A stretch of DNA of 64,000 nucleotides from Flavobacterium sp. 1. GTDB taxonomy: Bacteria > Bacteroidota > Bacteroidia > Flavobacteriales > Flavobacteriaceae. The notes under the pieces were generated by a model. The model searched no databases and was not told the DNA's origin. It saw only the letters and a list, made by a program, of their open reading frames with translations. The number at the start of each line of letters is the position of its first letter. The first letter of the stretch is position 1. Below are positions 10,001-17,881 of this stretch, piece by piece. The stretch covers positions 930,001-994,000 of the forward strand of contig NZ_PGER01000001.1 of assembly GCF_002797935.1 (NCBI RefSeq), given 5' to 3'. Position numbers and translations under genes: made by a program.

Positions 10001-10326
10001 TTATTATACACCAGCTTCCAGTTGAAGCACAATTATCCTGTATTAACCAAATTTTGGTCGATGACTATGATAAAGACGGTAATCTGGATGCTTTAATTAC
10101 GGGCAACATGTTTAATTCTGAAGTGGAAACGCCAAGAAATGATGCTGGACATGGCTTGTTTTTAAAAGGGAACGGCAAAGGTAAATTCAAGCCAGTTTCA
10201 ATGGTGAAAAGCGGATTCTTTACTCCTGGTGATGTTAAAAATATGGAAAAAATAAAAGTAAAGGACAAATACTATTTTCTGATAACTAAAAATAATTCGT
10301 ATCTGCAAAGCATCAGAATTAACTAA
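7033..10326 (+). CDS. Large double beta-propeller FG-GAP/VCBS lipoprotein with central ASPIC/UnbV domain
   Basis: 1097 residues from the ATG at 7033. An in-frame ATG at 7000 overlaps the previous gene and would prepend a basic stretch, so 7033 is chosen. Lipoprotein signal with Cys22 (LLVKC). Seven calcium loops in the first half (DINNDGLTDIF, DVNGDGFLDIY, DYDKDGDLDLF, DLNNDAWPDIY, DFNNDGYLDIF, DFDNDGKKDLF, DLDNDGDLEII), then an ASPIC/UnbV domain (NSQGLGNRVYIKTKGDVQMQ, a GFQSSVAPELHFGVN segment, IDEVKVVWTNGKIQ), then seven more loops (DVNKDGLEDYF, DADNDGDNDLY, DYDKDGKQDIL, DYNNDTFPDII, DFDKDGDMDYI, DFDNDKHKDIV, DYDKDGNLDAL). The architecture is propeller-UnbV-propeller. Such proteins accompany SusCD loci in Bacteroidota; the function is not established. 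The stop codon is one base before a repeat element. Confidence 0.9.
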   Translation: MKIRKIKTVFFSIACLLLLVKCSTKESEKKIFTALEPSDTGIDFSNNLKENDSLNYFTYSYIYMGGGVAAGDINNDGLTDIFFTGNQVSNKLYLNKGNLKFEDVTKKAKVGGDSRWYTGVTMADVNGDGFLDIYCSVGGKFGPRNNELYINNGNGTFTERAKEYGIDDAGNSVQGTFFDYDKDGDLDLFVANYPPTKFNIPTFVYVQLMRNVKDDESGHLYRNDGNHFTNVTNEAGVRAYGLSLSATIGDLNNDAWPDIYVSNDFNSPDFMYINNHDGTFKEVIKNATNHTSFYGMGVDISDFNNDGYLDIFQVDMDAKDNRRKKANMSSMNPQLYWDIADAGFQFQYMHNCMQMNTGIVENGIPQFENVSRITGTSSTDWSWGPLFADFDNDGKKDLFVTNGTRREINNNDFFHSIERQNLKPKDLLRVALEIPSEKIDNFMFQNKGNFKFEQVNKKWGIEFKGFSNGVAYADLDNDGDLEIITNNIDDYASVFENTSSETNNYLTVKFKGSSKNSQGLGNRVYIKTKGDVQMQELTLTRGFQSSVAPELHFGVNKLKTIDEVKVVWTNGKIQKLFNVKANQTLTFKDQDAKEEIEKIAVSKPIFTIVTSVFPVFKHEENKYDDFKDQVLLPHKMSTFGPPIAVGDVNKDGLEDYFIGGSSTFAGKLFLQTANGFVEKKTEAFEADKKCEDAGAVIFDADNDGDNDLYVVSGGYEFLLNDSALQDRLYLNNGKGDFTKAPKEALPVMLTSGSKAYPVDYDKDGKQDILVLGRQVPGQYPSPANTYLLHNTSTSGHAQFEFSKNAPKEFKNLGMATSAVITDYNNDTFPDIIIVGEWMPIHVFENVKNGFKEVSNNLGLTIDTTGWWWSIQQGDFDKDGDMDYIVGNNGLNYKYKATPDETFDIFVKDFDNDKHKDIVLSYYNDGKQYPVRGRGCSSQQIPSIKKKFKNYESFSEATLVDVYTEKSLKEALHYKVKSFASVYLENKNGKFIIHQLPVEAQLSCINQILVDDYDKDGNLDALITGNMFNSEVETPRNDAGHGLFLKGNGKGKFKPVSMVKSGFFTPGDVKNMEKIKVKDKYYFLITKNNSYLQSIRIN

Positions 10327-10327
10327 T

Positions 10328-10620
10328 AACCTGAACTCGATTATTAATTTTTTGAGAGCAGAAAGATTAGGCATTTTTAGGATATATAGTCCCGCTTTTT
10401 GTTACAATCTTTTGTGCCTCTCGTCTTTTGGGACGAGACGGGACAAAAGGATTTCTACTGCAAACGAAGTTCACTGAACTCCTATGAAAATAAAAGAGTT
10501 GTGAAGTAATCGGGGCTAGAGGGAAATATTTTGCTTTTTTGCCATCATTCAAAAAAACAATCCAAAGTTTAACTACGGCCAACGGTTTTAACCGTTGGAG
10601 ATAATAATCGAGTTCAGGTT
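10328..10620 (+). mobile_element. MITE-like element, copy 1, with 19-bp perfect terminal inverted repeats
   Basis: The ends are AACCTGAACTCGATTATTA (10328-10346) and its exact reverse complement (10602-10620). The same 19-bp ends bound a second copy at 15003-15231 in the same orientation. Inside is the dispersed hairpin element also seen at 27251, 27490 and, diverged, at 23838: AGCAGAAA, TCCCGCT, a self-complementary apical stem (10409-10425 with 10432-10449), then ATCGGGGCT. A short palindrome (CCAACGGTT TT AACCGTTGG, 10579-10598) lies near the right end. There is no coding sequence and no clear target-site duplication. It begins one base after the stop of the preceding gene. Mobile origin is inferred; a terminator role is also possible. 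The 151 bases from here to the next start show no further feature. Confidence 0.75.
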
Positions 10621-10771
10621 AATACCATTTAGGAATACAAAATAACTGAATTTCATCTCCATCTCCTTTTGTTTCGCCTGTCCGTTGCTGTTCGAGGTGA
10701 GACAGTTGTAATGACTTTCTATAAAATAAAAGATGCATTACTGTTTATGCTCATTGAAATAAAACAAAATC

Positions 10772-11977
10772 ATGAAAAAAACACCTTCATTATATACCGC
10801 ATTCATTTTTATACTATTCATTTTAATCGCTTTTCAAACAGAAAAAACTACCGCTCAAGGTTGTGTGGCTGTCCGCCAAATGGGTGGGCTTTATATGAAT
10901 TCTGCCAGTTCTTATAATTTGAACAAAGGCGAATTTCAAGTAGGGGCAAATTACCGCTATTTCCATTCTTGGAGACATTTTGTTGGTAAAGAAGAACAAT
11001 TGGAACGTCAGACTAAAGGTGGCGGACATGACGAAAACGGCGTAGAACAAGGTAATGCCGTAAACATTTATTCGCATGCGGTTGATTTTAATTTTTCTTA
11101 CGGAATCACCAATAGAGTCCAGATAAACGCCACTTTACCTTATGTTCACAATGAGCGTTCACAGGTTCTAAGGCAAACAAGTCCTGAAAAAGATACCCTT
11201 AGATACAGTGTTTATGCACAAGGTTTTGCAGATGCAAGACTAAGCGTAAATTATTGGTTTTTTGACCCAAAAACGGCTCACAAAGGTAATTTGATGTTAG
11301 GATTGGGATTAAAATTAAATACAGGAAGCCATGATGAGATGGATGATACGCCACAAGCCGACGGAACAACAAAAAGCGTGATAATGGATCAAGCTATTCA
11401 GCCGGGTGATGGCGGTGTTGGAATTTCGGCAGAGGTACAAGTATTCAGACAATTAACGGGGCGTCTCTACGGATTTGCAAATGGATATTATTTATTCAAT
11501 CCAAAAGAATCAAATGGTACATTTAAATCAGCACCAAAAGCAGGTTTAGAAGGGTATGAAATTTATGCATGTCCAGACCAATATTTTGCAAGAGCAGGTT
11601 TATCTGCAGCAATAGACAAAAAAGAAAATTTTAATGTTTCGCTTGCTGGAAGAGTTGAAGGGATTCCTGCTTATGACGCTTTTGGAGGGCAGGCAGCTTA
11701 TCGCCGCCCTGGATATGTTATAGCGGTGGAGTATGGTTTCTCTTATCATATTGGAAAACATACTTTAAGCTTATTTATCCCATATAATATCGTAAAAAAC
11801 CGTATTCAGAGTGCTGCAGATATTGCCAGTCAAGATATGCAGAATTCTGTAATCACTGATCCTGCGAAATATGTTCATGTCCAAGGAGATGCTGCTTTCG
11901 CAGATTATTCTATTAATCTAGGATATTCATACAGATTTGCGTTAGGTAAAAAAATGACACTGACAATGCCTAATTAG
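10772..11977 (+). CDS. Predicted outer-membrane beta-barrel protein
   Basis: 401 residues with a signal peptide (KKTPSLYTAFIFILFILIAF, ending near TTAQG-C). The mature part has many alternating amphipathic strands ending in aromatic residues (FQVGANYRYFHSW, HAVDFNFSYGITNRVQINAT, GNLMLGLGLKLNTGS, YSINLGYSYRFALG), the look of a transporter-type or phenol-degradation MetA-like outer-membrane channel. The ITNRVQINATLPYV segment resembles the strand turns seen in such barrels. It is the first gene of a four-gene same-strand module with a DoxX/DUF417-like protein, a second barrel and a haloperoxidase-like lipoprotein (gaps of 20, 46 and 6 bases). A Cys follows AQG, but the context is a poor lipobox. 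Substrate unknown. Confidence 0.8.
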   Translation: MKKTPSLYTAFIFILFILIAFQTEKTTAQGCVAVRQMGGLYMNSASSYNLNKGEFQVGANYRYFHSWRHFVGKEEQLERQTKGGGHDENGVEQGNAVNIYSHAVDFNFSYGITNRVQINATLPYVHNERSQVLRQTSPEKDTLRYSVYAQGFADARLSVNYWFFDPKTAHKGNLMLGLGLKLNTGSHDEMDDTPQADGTTKSVIMDQAIQPGDGGVGISAEVQVFRQLTGRLYGFANGYYLFNPKESNGTFKSAPKAGLEGYEIYACPDQYFARAGLSAAIDKKENFNVSLAGRVEGIPAYDAFGGQAAYRRPGYVIAVEYGFSYHIGKHTLSLFIPYNIVKNRIQSAADIASQDMQNSVITDPAKYVHVQGDAAFADYSINLGYSYRFALGKKMTLTMPN

Positions 11978-11997
11978 GTGCCATATTTTAGTAAATA

Positions 11998-12486
11998 ATG
12001 TTAGTATTCAAAACTTCTGAACTGATGAAAACTACTTTTAATTCTTTCTATTTCTTATTGAGCAAGAAAATGGAAAAACACGGCGTAAACCTGATGCGCA
12101 TTGCCCTTGCAATAGTCTACATCTGGTTTGGCGCTTTGAAAATCTTCGGATTGAGTCCAGCTGGTGATTTAGTAGAGAAAACCGTTTTTTGGTTTAGACC
12201 AGAAATTTTTATTCCGGTTCTTGGAATATGTGAAGTCTTGATCGGACTCGGATTATTAATAAAAAGACTGATTCCTATAACTATATTTTTTTTATTAATG
12301 CACATGTCAGCAACACTCTTTCCTTTTTTTATTTTAAAATCCAGTTGTTTTGACGGCTTCCCTTATGAACCAACTTTAGTAGGCCAGTACATCATCAAAA
12401 ATATAGTGTTGGTATCAGGAGCACTTGTTATCTCTGGTAAATACAATGAAGCTTATTATCTCGAAAGGAGTTTAAAAAAAAAGTAA
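11998..12486 (+). CDS. DoxX/DUF417-like four-helix membrane protein
   Basis: 162 residues from ATG 11998, or 153 from the alternative ATG 12025; neither has a Shine-Dalgarno sequence, so the start is not settled. Four hydrophobic segments are visible (around VNLMRIALAIVYIWFGALKI, IFIPVLGICEVLIGLGLLI, LIPITIFFLLMHMSATLFPF, YIIKNIVLVSGALVISG). The NLMRIALAIVYIWFGALKIF start and the PVLGICEVLIGLGLL segment match the DoxX/DUF417 pattern. Members are small inner-membrane proteins, sometimes tied to redox or reactive-chlorine stress (RclC of Escherichia coli is a DUF417 protein). Placed between two predicted outer-membrane barrels and upstream of a haloperoxidase-like gene, a role in halide or oxidant handling is tempting but only an inference. 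Confidence 0.75.
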   Translation: MLVFKTSELMKTTFNSFYFLLSKKMEKHGVNLMRIALAIVYIWFGALKIFGLSPAGDLVEKTVFWFRPEIFIPVLGICEVLIGLGLLIKRLIPITIFFLLMHMSATLFPFFILKSSCFDGFPYEPTLVGQYIIKNIVLVSGALVISGKYNEAYYLERSLKKK

Positions 12487-12532
12487 AATTAACAACAAAA
12501 GTTCAAACAGATAAACCACAAATTAGTAATAA

Positions 12533-13432
12533 ATGAGAAAATTATATTTGAGTTGTTTCTTCCTAATGCAGCTCTTGATGAGCGCACAAACTGATATTGA
12601 TGCCATTATGATGAGCAAAAATAATTTTTGTGTTGGGGCTGTTTATCAGTATAGCAGCTGGGATGAGTATTGGGAAGGTACTTTCAAAAGAGAGAATCTT
12701 AATCTAGGCACTGTTTCGGCTCAAGGAGCTGCTGTCATGGGAAATTATGGCATAACAGACAAGCTGAATGTTCTTTTTAGCGTTCCGTATGTTCAAACCA
12801 AAGCTTCAGCAGGAACCATGCAAGGGCAAAAAGGGATGCAGGATTTAGCATTAACTGTAAAATACATGCCTCTGGAGAAAACCGTTGACAACGTTACCTA
12901 TTCCATATATGCTTTAGGAAGTTATTCGATGCCTACAACTGACTATACTGCCGATTATTTGCCGTTAAGTATTGGTCTTCAAAGTAAAACTGCATATTTA
13001 CGACTGATGGGTGATGTACAGGTTGATGAGTTTTTTACCACTTTATCTTTTGCTTATATCAAAAGAGCAAATATCACCATTGACAGAAATTCTTATTTGG
13101 CAGATGAGGTTCATTATACAAATGAAGTTGATATGCCGGATGCTATAAACTTTAATTTAAGATTGGGATACCGTTCTGACAGGTTAATTGCCGAAGCCGT
13201 TATTGACAATTGGACAACACAATCTGGAGGGTTTGACATTACAAAAAATAACATGCCTTTTCCCAGCAATACTATGAATGCTTGGAAAATTGGGTTTAAT
13301 GCTAAATATACTTTAAAACAAATCCCTGAATTAGCAATTGTTGGAGGTTATAATGTAGTGACTGAAGGCAGAAATGTGGGAAAAGCAGCTTCCTTGTATG
13401 GAGGAATATTCTATGTGATTAAATTTAAATAA
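12533..13432 (+). CDS. Predicted outer-membrane beta-barrel protein
   Basis: 299 residues. A short signal peptide (RKLYLSCFFLMQLLMSAQ) is followed by amphipathic strands: NFCVGAVYQYSSWDEYW, GAAVMGNYGITDKLNVLFSV, MQDLALTVKYMPL, INFNLRLGYRSDRLIAEAVI, and a last strand LYGGIFYVIKFK. The NYGITDKLNVLFSVPYVQTK segment parallels YGITNRVQINATLPYVHNE of the barrel at 10772, so the two may be distant paralogues of one transporter-type outer-membrane family. It stops six bases before the next gene, so translation of the two is likely coupled. No catalytic motif is seen. Function unknown; it may form a channel or sensor for the neighbouring lipoprotein enzyme. Confidence 0.8.
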   Translation: MRKLYLSCFFLMQLLMSAQTDIDAIMMSKNNFCVGAVYQYSSWDEYWEGTFKRENLNLGTVSAQGAAVMGNYGITDKLNVLFSVPYVQTKASAGTMQGQKGMQDLALTVKYMPLEKTVDNVTYSIYALGSYSMPTTDYTADYLPLSIGLQSKTAYLRLMGDVQVDEFFTTLSFAYIKRANITIDRNSYLADEVHYTNEVDMPDAINFNLRLGYRSDRLIAEAVIDNWTTQSGGFDITKNNMPFPSNTMNAWKIGFNAKYTLKQIPELAIVGGYNVVTEGRNVGKAASLYGGIFYVIKFK

Positions 13433-13438
13433 ATAAGG

Positions 13439-14995
13439 ATGAAAAATAACATTCAAAAAATTGTATTTAAAAGCCTTTTGCTTTTATTAGCGGTTCTTAC
13501 ATATTCGTGTAATGATGACATTACAGAACGTAATGAACAGTTTCCAAAATTGAACCCAATAAATACCGATGCTTCTGCTGGGACTTGGAAAACTTACCTT
13601 TTAACTGTTCCTGACGAATTTTCAATTGACGTTCCAGTTGCAGTAAATACAGCTGCATATACTAGAGAGATTAACGAAATCAAGAGTTTTCAAGCTAATA
13701 TTACCGATGACCAAAAAAACATTATAAATTATTGGAGCGTTGGCAGTGTATTGCGTTGGAACGAAATTATGCGGACATTGGTAGCAAGACATAATCGTCC
13801 GCCTTATCAAAATGAAGACGGAACTTATCCAGCTCCTTCTGGTGCGAATCCTTTTGCATATCCTCAATTTCCATTTTCTAATCCTCCTTATGCAGCAAGA
13901 GCGTATGCTTATGTAAGTGCTGCCCAGTACGATGCTTTGATTGCAGCATGGCATTATAAAAAGCTGTATAACAGAACAGCTCCATATAACGTTGATGCTA
14001 CGCTGCAGGTTTTGATACCCAAAAGCACTCTGCCGTCATATCCTTCAGAGGATGCGGTTGTAGTGGGAGTTACTGTTGAGTTATTAAAATTATTATTCCC
14101 AACTGAAATTGCCTATATTGACCAAAAAGCTGAAGAAGAAAAGCTATACAGAATCATTAGCGGCGTGAATGTCCGCTCAGATGTTGATGCAGGAATAAGT
14201 TTGGGCAGAAAAGTTGCTTCGAAATTTATAGCTCGTGCTTCAACTGATGGCGCTGGTGTTGCTATTGGGACACCGGCAATTTGGGCATTGCTAGAATCAC
14301 AAACTGCCGCAACAGGAGAAACTCCTTGGAAATCATTAGAAGTGCCTGCCAGACCGCCTATGCTGCCTTTATTTGGAAAAGTAAAATCCTTTTTGATGAC
14401 AGAAGCAAATATTGTGGCAAATCGTCCTCCTGCGCCTCCTTCTACGAAATCTGATGCTTTTGCAAAAGAGCTGGCTGAGATAAAAAAATACAGTCAGGAG
14501 AATTCAAGATCACTTTTGAAAATTGTCAGTTTTTGGGCTGACGGAGTTGATACTTATACGCCTCCTGGACATTGGAATGCCATCGCTTCCGAATCTTTTG
14601 TACAACAAAGTTTTAGTGAAGTTCGTTGGGCAAGAAATATGGCGTTATTAAATATTGCCATGATGGATGCAGCTATAAGCTGCTGGGACGCTAAATACGC
14701 CTATTTCAACCCGCGCCCGAGCCAAATGGATTCTTCGATTAAAACAACAACGGGAGTTCCTAATTTCCCAGCTTATGTTTCTGGACATTCTACCTTTAGT
14801 GCAGCTGCTTGTGCCGTTTTATCACACATTATTCCCGCTAAAAAAAGCGAATATGAAGCGATGGCAATAGAAGCATCAAATTCCAGGATGTATGGGGCTA
14901 TCCATTACAGAAGCGACTGCGAAAAAGGATTGGAATTAGGCAAAAAAGTTGCAGGTTTTGCTGTTGCAAGAGCTGTTATTGACGGAGCCGAATAA
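13439..14995 (+). CDS. Vanadium haloperoxidase / PAP2-superfamily lipoprotein
   Basis: 518 residues with a lipoprotein signal ending at Cys24 (LTYSC), so probably anchored in the outer membrane. The superfamily pocket is complete in the C-terminal third: YFNPRPSQMD (Arg426, Pro427), FPAYVSGHSTFSAAAC (His450) and SRMYGAIHYRSDCEKGLELG (Arg483, His489). It differs clearly from the protein at 3261 in its N-terminal half (proline-rich PPYQNEDGTYPAPSGANPF, an AYAYVSAAQYDALIAAW helix), so it is a separate subfamily rather than a recent duplicate. Biochemical activity (halide oxidation or phosphatase) cannot be told from sequence. It is the last gene of a four-gene module; a repeat element starts seven bases after its stop. 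Confidence 0.87.
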   Translation: MKNNIQKIVFKSLLLLLAVLTYSCNDDITERNEQFPKLNPINTDASAGTWKTYLLTVPDEFSIDVPVAVNTAAYTREINEIKSFQANITDDQKNIINYWSVGSVLRWNEIMRTLVARHNRPPYQNEDGTYPAPSGANPFAYPQFPFSNPPYAARAYAYVSAAQYDALIAAWHYKKLYNRTAPYNVDATLQVLIPKSTLPSYPSEDAVVVGVTVELLKLLFPTEIAYIDQKAEEEKLYRIISGVNVRSDVDAGISLGRKVASKFIARASTDGAGVAIGTPAIWALLESQTAATGETPWKSLEVPARPPMLPLFGKVKSFLMTEANIVANRPPAPPSTKSDAFAKELAEIKKYSQENSRSLLKIVSFWADGVDTYTPPGHWNAIASESFVQQSFSEVRWARNMALLNIAMMDAAISCWDAKYAYFNPRPSQMDSSIKTTTGVPNFPAYVSGHSTFSAAACAVLSHIIPAKKSEYEAMAIEASNSRMYGAIHYRSDCEKGLELGKKVAGFAVARAVIDGAE

Positions 14996-15002
14996 TATTA
15001 TA

Positions 15003-15231
15003 AACCTGAACTCGATTATTAATTTTGGAGCAGAAATATTTGGTCTTTTCAGCAAGTATTGTTCCGCTATCCGCTATAATCTTGTGAGCCGAACCCCGGC
15101 TCACAAGGATTTTTGCTTCTATCGGGGCTAAAAGTAAATATTTTGCCTTTTTGCAATCATTCAAAAAAATAAGGCTTAACTATATGTCAACGGTTGAAAC
15201 CACTGGAGATAATAATAATCGAGTTCAGGTT
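15003..15231 (+). mobile_element. MITE-like element, copy 2, with the same 19-bp terminal inverted repeats
   Basis: AACCTGAACTCGATTATTA at 15003-15021 and its reverse complement at 15213-15231, extended here by one more A:T pair. The core is AGCAGAAATATTTGG, CCGCTATCCGCTATAATC, a perfect 10-bp apical stem (CTTGTGAGCC 15081-15090, GGCTCACAAG 15098-15107), then ATCGGGGCT. It is shorter than copy 1 (229 against 293 bases) because the apical hairpin region differs. It fills the space between two convergent stop codons almost exactly (7 bases from the left gene, 1 base from the right), so it may act as a two-way terminator. Confidence 0.75.
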
Positions 15232-15232
15232 T

Positions 15233-17341
15233 TTAGTTCAGTAATTTCGAAACTGCTTTTACGACATCAGTTTCAGGGAGTTTACAAGCTCCTTCAACAC
15301 AGATATAGATGTAGGTTTCATTTGGTATGAATCGATTTTCCATTATTGGCAGACTGCTTTCTTTTGTTGACCCGGCAATCAAAATATTTGGCAAATAATA
15401 GGTCTGCAAAGTATTAATTCTTGATAGCACTTCTTTTCCTGATACGGCTACTTCATAATAATTGCCAGTATAATTTAACATTAAGTGGAGCCAATTGTAG
15501 TATTCCGTTGGGTATTTTACGGCATCTGCAGTTACATTATGAAGCATTTGTCTGGCTATTTTAGAATAAGCTGCATTAGAATAATAATGTCCTAAAAGAA
15601 ATAGATTTTGTGCAAAAACCGAATTAGATCCAGGGATGACATCATCTCTTATTTCCATTTTTCGGGTAATCAGATTTTTAGAGCTGTTGGAGGTAAAATA
15701 AAGCATGCTGGTTTTTTTATCCAGAAAATGGCTCAATGAATAATCAGTAAGTTCTTTGGCTTTTGTCAGCCATTTTTCGTCCAAAGTAATTTGGTACACC
15801 GCAATAAATGCGTCAACAACACTGGCGTAATCTTCGGAAAAACCTGTAATACTGCTTTTTCCGTTTTTATAGCTATGGTATAAACTGCCGTCTTTTTGAA
15901 TTTGATTATTCAGTAAGAAAGAAGCACTTTTTATTGCTATTTCTTTATAATGAGGGTTTTTAAAACTGCGATACGCATTTGTATATCCTTTTATCATTAA
16001 GGCATTCCAAGAAGTTAGGGTTTTATCATCGAGATGCGGACGAGCTCTTTTTTCTCTTGCCTGCAAAAGAGTTTGTTTCCAGTTTTTGAGTTTAGCATTA
16101 AGCTCGGTTATTGAGATATTGTTTTCTTTTGCAAAATCAATATTTGATTGCGTTTTAAATAAAATGTATTTATTGTTTTCCCATAATCCTGTTGCATTGA
16201 TATTGTAATATTTTTGAAAAAGCGCAAAATCTGATTTTAATACTTTTTGCAATTCTTCTTTTTCCCAAGTATAATAGGCGCCTTCCTCTAATTTACCCGA
16301 TTTATTTTTGCTGTCAGCATCGATAGAAGAGTAAAAGGCTCCGTTTGAAGCCATGAGTTCACGTTCTACAAATGTGAGTGTTTCTGCTACCTTTTTTTTA
16401 TATAATTCATTTTTGGTAATAAGATGGGCGTCAGAGTATAAACTAACAAGTTGTGCATTATCATAAAGCATTTTTTCAAAATGCGGGATATGCCATTTTG
16501 AATCTACAGTATATCTGTAAAAACCCCCTCCTATGGGGTCATTAATACCTCCATTTGCCATATTTACTAATGTTTTATCGACATATTTTTGCAAAGGCTT
16601 GTCCTTGTTTTGAATGCTATAACGCAATAAAAAATGAAGTGCTTTTGGCATTGGAAATTTAGAATCGCCAATTAAGCCACCATTTTGAAAATCCAATACT
16701 TCTTTCCAATTTTTTATAGCTGTATTTACATCAGAAGATTTAAAATCAACTGCATTAGTGTTCAATTGAATCAAATCTGATTTTTTAATTCCTTCGATCA
16801 ATTTGTCGGCATAGGATATTACTTTTTGAGGATCATTTTTGTACAATGCGGCAATTTCAGTCAGCATTTTAATCCATTCCTGTTTGGTAAAATAAGTGCC
16901 TCCAAAAATAGGACGCCCATCTGGAAGTGCGATGCAGTTTAGTGGCCAGCCTCCTTTACCAGTCATCAGTTGTACGGCATTCATATATATTTGGTCTATA
17001 TCTGGACGCTCTTCTCTATCAACTTTAATACTGATGAAATTGTCATTCATTAATTTGGCCACCGAATCATTTTCGAAACTTTCTTTTTCCATAACATGAC
17101 ACCAATGACAGGCTGAATATCCTACAGAGATGATAATTAGCTTATTTTCGGCTTTAGCCTTGGCTAAATTTTCTGTATTCCAAGCTTTCCAATCAACGGG
17201 ATTGTGTGCATGCTGTAAAAGATAGGGACTTGATTCATTTATTAATTCATTTGTATGTTTAAATTGCTGTTCTTTAGTTTTTTTTTGATTACAGCTAATA
17301 AAAAAAAGTACTATAAATAAAAGTAAAAGTTGACGATGCAT
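15233..17341 (-). CDS. YyaL/DUF255-family protein (thioredoxin-like plus six-hairpin domain), lipoprotein form
   Basis: 702 residues from the ATG at 17341; an upstream in-frame ATG at 17425 would add 28 residues ahead of a clear lipoprotein signal. The signal ends at Cys17 (FFISC). The DUF255 thioredoxin-like domain follows ([15 protein letters not shown], a [16 protein letters not shown] active-site-like Cxx[16 protein letters not shown], a GKGGWPLNC segment), then the long (alpha/alpha)6 region ([73 protein letters not shown]). YyaL/SPATA20-like proteins are usually cytosolic, so the lipobox here is a notable variant, one seen in other Bacteroidota. Substrate unknown. It is convergent with the haloperoxidase-like gene. 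Confidence 0.92.
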   Translation of the reverse strand: MHRQLLLLFIVLFFISCNQKKTKEQQFKHTNELINESSPYLLQHAHNPVDWKAWNTENLAKAKAENKLIIISVGYSACHWCHVMEKESFENDSVAKLMNDNFISIKVDREERPDIDQIYMNAVQLMTGKGGWPLNCIALPDGRPIFGGTYFTKQEWIKMLTEIAALYKNDPQKVISYADKLIEGIKKSDLIQLNTNAVDFKSSDVNTAIKNWKEVLDFQNGGLIGDSKFPMPKALHFLLRYSIQNKDKPLQKYVDKTLVNMANGGINDPIGGGFYRYTVDSKWHIPHFEKMLYDNAQLVSLYSDAHLITKNELYKKKVAETLTFVERELMASNGAFYSSIDADSKNKSGKLEEGAYYTWEKEELQKVLKSDFALFQKYYNINATGLWENNKYILFKTQSNIDFAKENNISITELNAKLKNWKQTLLQAREKRARPHLDDKTLTSWNALMIKGYTNAYRSFKNPHYKEIAIKSASFLLNNQIQKDGSLYHSYKNGKSSITGFSEDYASVVDAFIAVYQITLDEKWLTKAKELTDYSLSHFLDKKTSMLYFTSNSSKNLITRKMEIRDDVIPGSNSVFAQNLFLLGHYYSNAAYSKIARQMLHNVTADAVKYPTEYYNWLHLMLNYTGNYYEVAVSGKEVLSRINTLQTYYLPNILIAGSTKESSLPIMENRFIPNETYIYICVEGACKLPETDVVKAVSKLLN

Positions 17342-17496
17342 AGTATGTTTGAAATGAATTTTAATATTAGGACAGTATAAAAAGCAATTGTATAATCTTC
17401 TGATTGAAAGCAGGCTATTAGGCAAAACTAATATAAAGTATTTTCAAGTGCCATATTAATTTGTTTCAAAATATTTTCTATTGAAGTACAAAAAAA

Positions 17497-17526
17497 AACG
17501 CACTCAGTAAAAATAGAGTGCGTTTT
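17497..17526 (-). terminator. Terminator of the peroxiredoxin operon
   Basis: A 10-bp stem (AAACGCACTC, 17497-17506, with GAGTGCGTTT, 17517-17526) and a 10-base loop. On the minus strand it is followed by an unbroken T-tract, 20 bases after the stop of the 85-residue gene. Confidence 0.85.
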
Positions 17527-17546
17527 TGATATGCTTGTAAATTATT

Positions 17547-17804
17547 CTATTTGTCAATAGATGCCAATACTCTTTTCATGAAAGTGTTAAGAGCTTCTTT
17601 TTTGTCGGTTCCCTGCTGTGTCATTTTGTAAACTTCAATAGCACCGTACATGTTTGAAATCAATTCGCCTATAACATCTAATTCTTCGTCTTTCAATGAA
17701 GGAATTTCGGTCATAGCTTCCAGTACTTCGATGGTTTCGATGAGGTAATCCTGATCGTTTTCTTCGATGAATTGGGTCAGGTGTTTTATAACGGGTAATT
17801 TCAT
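17547..17804 (-). CDS. Small conserved protein, probably DUF6952 family
   Basis: 85 residues, acidic and predicted helical (IKHLTQFIEENDQDYLIETI, VLEAMTEIPSLKDEELDVIG, FMKRVLASIDK). No Cys, no signal peptide, no catalytic motif. The family name is given from memory of flavobacterial genomes, in which a protein of this size sits next to thioredoxin and peroxiredoxin genes, as it does here (77 bases downstream of the thioredoxin gene, same strand). It may be an accessory to the peroxide-reducing pair; function unknown. Confidence 0.75.
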   Translation of the reverse strand: MKLPVIKHLTQFIEENDQDYLIETIEVLEAMTEIPSLKDEELDVIGELISNMYGAIEVYKMTQQGTDKKEALNTFMKRVLASIDK

Positions 17805-17881
17805 TTTTTAGATTTTTAGATTGTTGGATTTTTAGATAAAAGATTCGAAAAATCTAACGTTCTAAAATTCCAATAATCGAT
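17805..17881. repeat. Word-repeat spacer (TTTTTAGATT type)
   Basis: A spacer directly upstream of a start codon. It is built from imperfect copies of TTTTTAGAT on one strand (TTTTTTAGATTTTTAGATTG, GGATTTTTAGATAAAAG) with inverted matter (GAAAAATCTAACG). Same style as the spacers at 18191, 22056 and 60892. Confidence 0.6.

Noticed and set aside
10367..10582. A 71-residue minus-strand open frame in element copy 1
   Set aside because: Translated hairpin element; the matching region of copy 2 gives a different peptide, so it is not conserved as protein.
10328..10620. Search for a target-site duplication and a transposase at the 19-bp inverted-repeat elements
   Set aside because: No convincing duplication flanks either copy and no transposase frame is inside, so transposition is left as inference only.
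10669..10917. An 82-residue plus-strand open frame overlapping the barrel gene start
   Set aside because: Different frame from the signal-peptide-bearing gene at 10772, no family features, half of it overlapping that gene.
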